Assembly (NCBI RefSeq): GCF_000006565.2
Contig: NC_031475.1
Coordinates: 2,877,189-2,941,188, forward strand
Direction: 5' to 3'
Length of the DNA: 64,000 nucleotides
Source of the DNA: Toxoplasma gondii ME49
Taxonomy: Eukaryota > Apicomplexa > Conoidasida > Eucoccidiorida > Sarcocystidae
Shown here: positions 61,869 through 64,000 of the stretch, in pieces
Position numbering within the stretch: position 1 is the first letter of the stretch
How the letters are laid out: each line of letters starts with the position of its first letter
Notes under the pieces: model-generated
What the model was told of the DNA's origin: nothing
What the model saw: only the letters and a program-made list of their open reading frames with translations
The model's database searches: none
Made by a program: the position numbers and the translations under genes

Positions 61869-64000
61869 TCATTCAGGCTCTCTTTCTTTTTCTTTCTTTC
61901 TCTCGCTCTTCGGTCGCTCTCGCCGTCCTCCGTGCGAGTTCTCAGCTTCAGAGTCCTGCTTCGCGTTTCTTCCATCTTTTTCTTTTTTCGACTTTTTGCG
62001 CTTGTCCTTCGCCTCCGCCTCTCCGTTCCTAGACGCCGCGCTTGCGTCGGGCCTCTGCGCCTGCTGTTTGTTCTCGGTCGCTTGTCGAGTTTCCGACTCT
62101 TCGGCAGGCAGCAGGAATTTCGCTGCCGCAGCGGCTTCTGCATCTTCTCTCGCCTTTCTACGCTTGCTTCCTTGTTCGCTTTTCATCGCGCCCATCCCGC
62201 TCGCATCTTCATGCAGCGCTTCTTTCTCTTCACCTTCTTTCTTCTTTCCATGTTTCTTCTTCGTCTCTGCCTCCTCCCCCTCTTCCCTCTCGCCCTTCGC
62301 CGCTTTGTGCCCCGCCTCTGGCGAGCCTCGAGAAGCCTCCGCAGTCTTTTCGTTTTCGTCTACACTCGAGCAATCCTTATTCTCCTTCTCGCGGCTCTTT
62401 CCTTCTCCCTTTTTCGCTTCTCTCTCCCCTATCGCATGCCTTCCCTGCTCCGTCCCCCTTCGGTCCGTTTCCTGTCCCTCGCTGTTTGTCGCCTTCTCCT
62501 TCTTCTTTCTTCTTCGCGGCCTTCCCTCTGTCGCGAAATCCTCCGCGTCTTCTTCGGCGTGCTGTCTCAACAGTGCTGCCGTTTTTGCCATGTTTTCTGC
62601 TGCTGACGAAAGACCGGCGGCGGCTTTCTCCATTGCCGCTGCACGCGCGGGTCCATTGCTGAGCTTCCTGGGCACCGGCTTTTGCTCTGACGGCTCGACC
62701 AGTGTCTGTACACCCGAAAGGCTGCGCCTCAGACCTGGATCGGGGGCACCAGATGCCTCGAGCGTCTCTCCGAGTGGCAGGGTGCTTCTCTCGTTCTCCT
62801 GGCTTCTGTCATCTCCCTTCGGTTCTTCAGTCGACTGGAGTCTGGCTGGTACTCCCTCCGCAGAACCGGGAGGTGAGAAACAGTGCTCGGCATCATTATT
62901 CTCGGGCAATTTGGATACCGATGTCTCCCCCGCCGCTGCCTTTTGCTCCACGTCTTCAGTCTTGGGGGCTTTCCCCTCTCGCTTCTCTTTTTTCTTCTTC
63001 TTTTTCGGTTTAGAGGACCCTGGCTTCTCGTCCTTGATCGTGTCTCCGCAGGCAGGCGTGGAGGAGACAGATGATGCTTTCCTCTCGCCAGTCTCGTCTG
63101 TTGCATGCGTTGCATTTGGCTTCTCCCATTTGAAGTCGTCTTTTCTCTCTTCTACCTGAGTGTTCCTCGACGACTTCGCCTCCCGTGTGCTCTCTTTCAT
63201 CCCCTTGTTCGTGCCGTATGCCTCGTCTCCTAGACTCTCGTTTAATGTGTTGTAGTCTCCGTTATCTCCCGTCTCGTTCGCCAGGTGGTCTCCTCTCTCC
63301 GTATCCCCGTCGCCCTCCTCCTGGGACGTATGGGCACCCGCCGCCGCAGCCGCCAATGGAAAAAGGGGAGTCGAGGACTTCCCCACCGAGGCAACAAGAG
63401 ACGGCGGCTGTTCGTCTTGCGGTAGACTCAGAGGGACAGCGGCTGAGAGAGAGAAGACACCCTGCCCAGAGACATCAGAGCTCCATCTTTCATCGTGCGT
63501 TGCTTTGTCGCGTTTTCCTTTTGCCTTCCCTGTTCGCACCGCTCCATCACGGCGGCTAGCCATCTCGTCCATGTGCTCGGGCATAGGTTTTTCTGTTGTG
63601 TCAGAGACATGAGCGGAACAGACTGAACTTCCACGTTCTGCGTCGGAGTCCCTTTCTGAAGCTCCTTGTCCACTGGTGGGTGTTGAACTTGAGCTGGTTG
63701 TCTCCTTCTCTCTTCTCTTCTCCTTACTTTCCGCCCTCTTCCCCTCGGCCGCTTCTCGATTTGCCCTCGCGTCTTTCTTGCTCGGAGACTGCAAAGAGAC
63801 GATGCTGTCACCTTCGCTTTCCTCCGATGTCGATTCGGGCGTTTTCAGACACTCGCGCGCGTCCGCCTTCCGCCCTCGCTTCGCTTGTACATACACCGCA
63901 GTTTCGACAGCTGGAATCGCTGCTTGGGGACCTGCACGCGCAGCCGCCGTTGCCCCTCGCGGCCGGTGTTTGCCCGACGACACAGCGGTGCTGGAGCCTT
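61869..64000 (-). CDS. Lys/Glu-rich low-complexity protein, 3' part, cut by window edge
   Basis: The minus-strand frame is open from the right end of the window to a stop at 61871-61869, more than 704 codons, with no ATG near the edge, so the gene starts beyond 64000. Composition is Glu, Lys, Ser, Ala and Gly, with basic clusters (KPKKKKKKEKREGK, KRKKSKKEKDG) that could act as nuclear or nucleolar signals. A helical Ala-rich stretch near NGPARAAAMEKAAAGLSSAAENM and AAAAAKFLLPAEESE is the most ordered part. No domain was recognised. The stop follows EKEREPE, and no donor site sits close before it, so this looks like a true C-terminus. Two palindrome variants fall in this frame (62701-62714 and 63884-63897). 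Confidence 0.6.
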   Translation of the reverse strand, partial: GSSTAVSSGKHRPRGATAAARAGPQAAIPAVETAVYVQAKRGRKADARECLKTPESTSEESEGDSIVSLQSPSKKDARANREAAEGKRAESKEKRREKETTSSSSTPTSGQGASERDSDAERGSSVCSAHVSDTTEKPMPEHMDEMASRRDGAVRTGKAKGKRDKATHDERWSSDVSGQGVFSLSAAVPLSLPQDEQPPSLVASVGKSSTPLFPLAAAAAGAHTSQEEGDGDTERGDHLANETGDNGDYNTLNESLGDEAYGTNKGMKESTREAKSSRNTQVEERKDDFKWEKPNATHATDETGERKASSVSSTPACGDTIKDEKPGSSKPKKKKKKEKREGKAPKTEDVEQKAAAGETSVSKLPENNDAEHCFSPPGSAEGVPARLQSTEEPKGDDRSQENERSTLPLGETLEASGAPDPGLRRSLSGVQTLVEPSEQKPVPRKLSNGPARAAAMEKAAAGLSSAAENMAKTAALLRQHAEEDAEDFATEGRPRRRKKKEKATNSEGQETDRRGTEQGRHAIGEREAKKGEGKSREKENKDCSSVDENEKTAEASRGSPEAGHKAAKGEREEGEEAETKKKHGKKKEGEEKEALHEDASGMGAMKSEQGSKRRKAREDAEAAAAAKFLLPAEESETRQATENKQQAQRPDASAASRNGEAEAKDKRKKSKKEKDGRNAKQDSEAENSHGGRRERPKSERKKEKEREPE

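Noticed and set aside
61996..63159. Plus-strand 387-codon Ser/Ala/Phe-rich frame
   Set aside because: It mirrors the Glu/Lys-rich minus-strand gene; long antisense frames are common opposite such composition, and it lacks a signal or domain.

Overview
The window looks like nuclear DNA of a tissue-cyst-forming coccidian, most likely Toxoplasma gondii or a very close relative. The reasons are genes split into many GT-AG introns of a few hundred bases, long low-complexity Ser/Glu/Arg-rich protein tails, many GCATGC words and TA/CTAT microsatellites. The cystathionine beta-synthase here, spliced by hand, gives 514 residues from an internal Met, which is the length I remember for the T. gondii enzyme. 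No bacterial-type operons, insertion sequences, CRISPR arrays, tRNA or rRNA genes were seen. All exon joins were done by eye from splice signals and reading phase, and transcript data would override them.

Layout, left to right. 834-1949 (+) is a single-exon gene for a secreted or membrane-anchored Pro/Ala/Val-rich protein. 4506-17149 (-) is a 12-exon gene for a 2288-residue Na+/H+ exchanger, probably NHE1. 17.2-20.6 kb has no firm gene, but it holds a candidate three-exon small secreted protein on + (18289-19734) and a fragment on - that resembles exon 3 of the exchanger. 20635-25948 (-) is a six-exon gene for a 946-residue protein I do not recognise. 28480-32028 (-) is cystathionine beta-synthase, 5 exons. 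33915-40678 (-) is the mRNA export factor GLE1, 10 exons.

The right third has more unusual genes. 43734-48840 (-) is a large acidic, low-complexity protein with one AAA-type ATPase domain whose Walker B is damaged. Divergent to it, 48839-55024 (+) is a NOG1/Obg-like GTPase with intact P-loop and eroded G3/G4 motifs. The candidate start codons of these two genes overlap at one CATG. The convergent - strand gene 56349-60342 (5' exon unknown) and the gene at 61869 running off the right edge encode long unrecognised, charged, disordered proteins.

Roles: the exchanger handles Na+, pH and indirectly Ca2+ at a membrane; CBS converts homocysteine and serine to cystathionine; GLE1 acts at the nuclear pore with the DEAD-box helicase DBP5; the NOG1-like protein is expected in ribosome assembly, perhaps organellar. 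The genes share no evident pathway.

The strongest unexplained signal is a 14-bp palindrome, GGTGTACGTACACC, with four exact and about ten near copies, almost all between 36 and 64 kb. It lies in exons in different frames and in introns, so it appears to act or spread at the DNA level.
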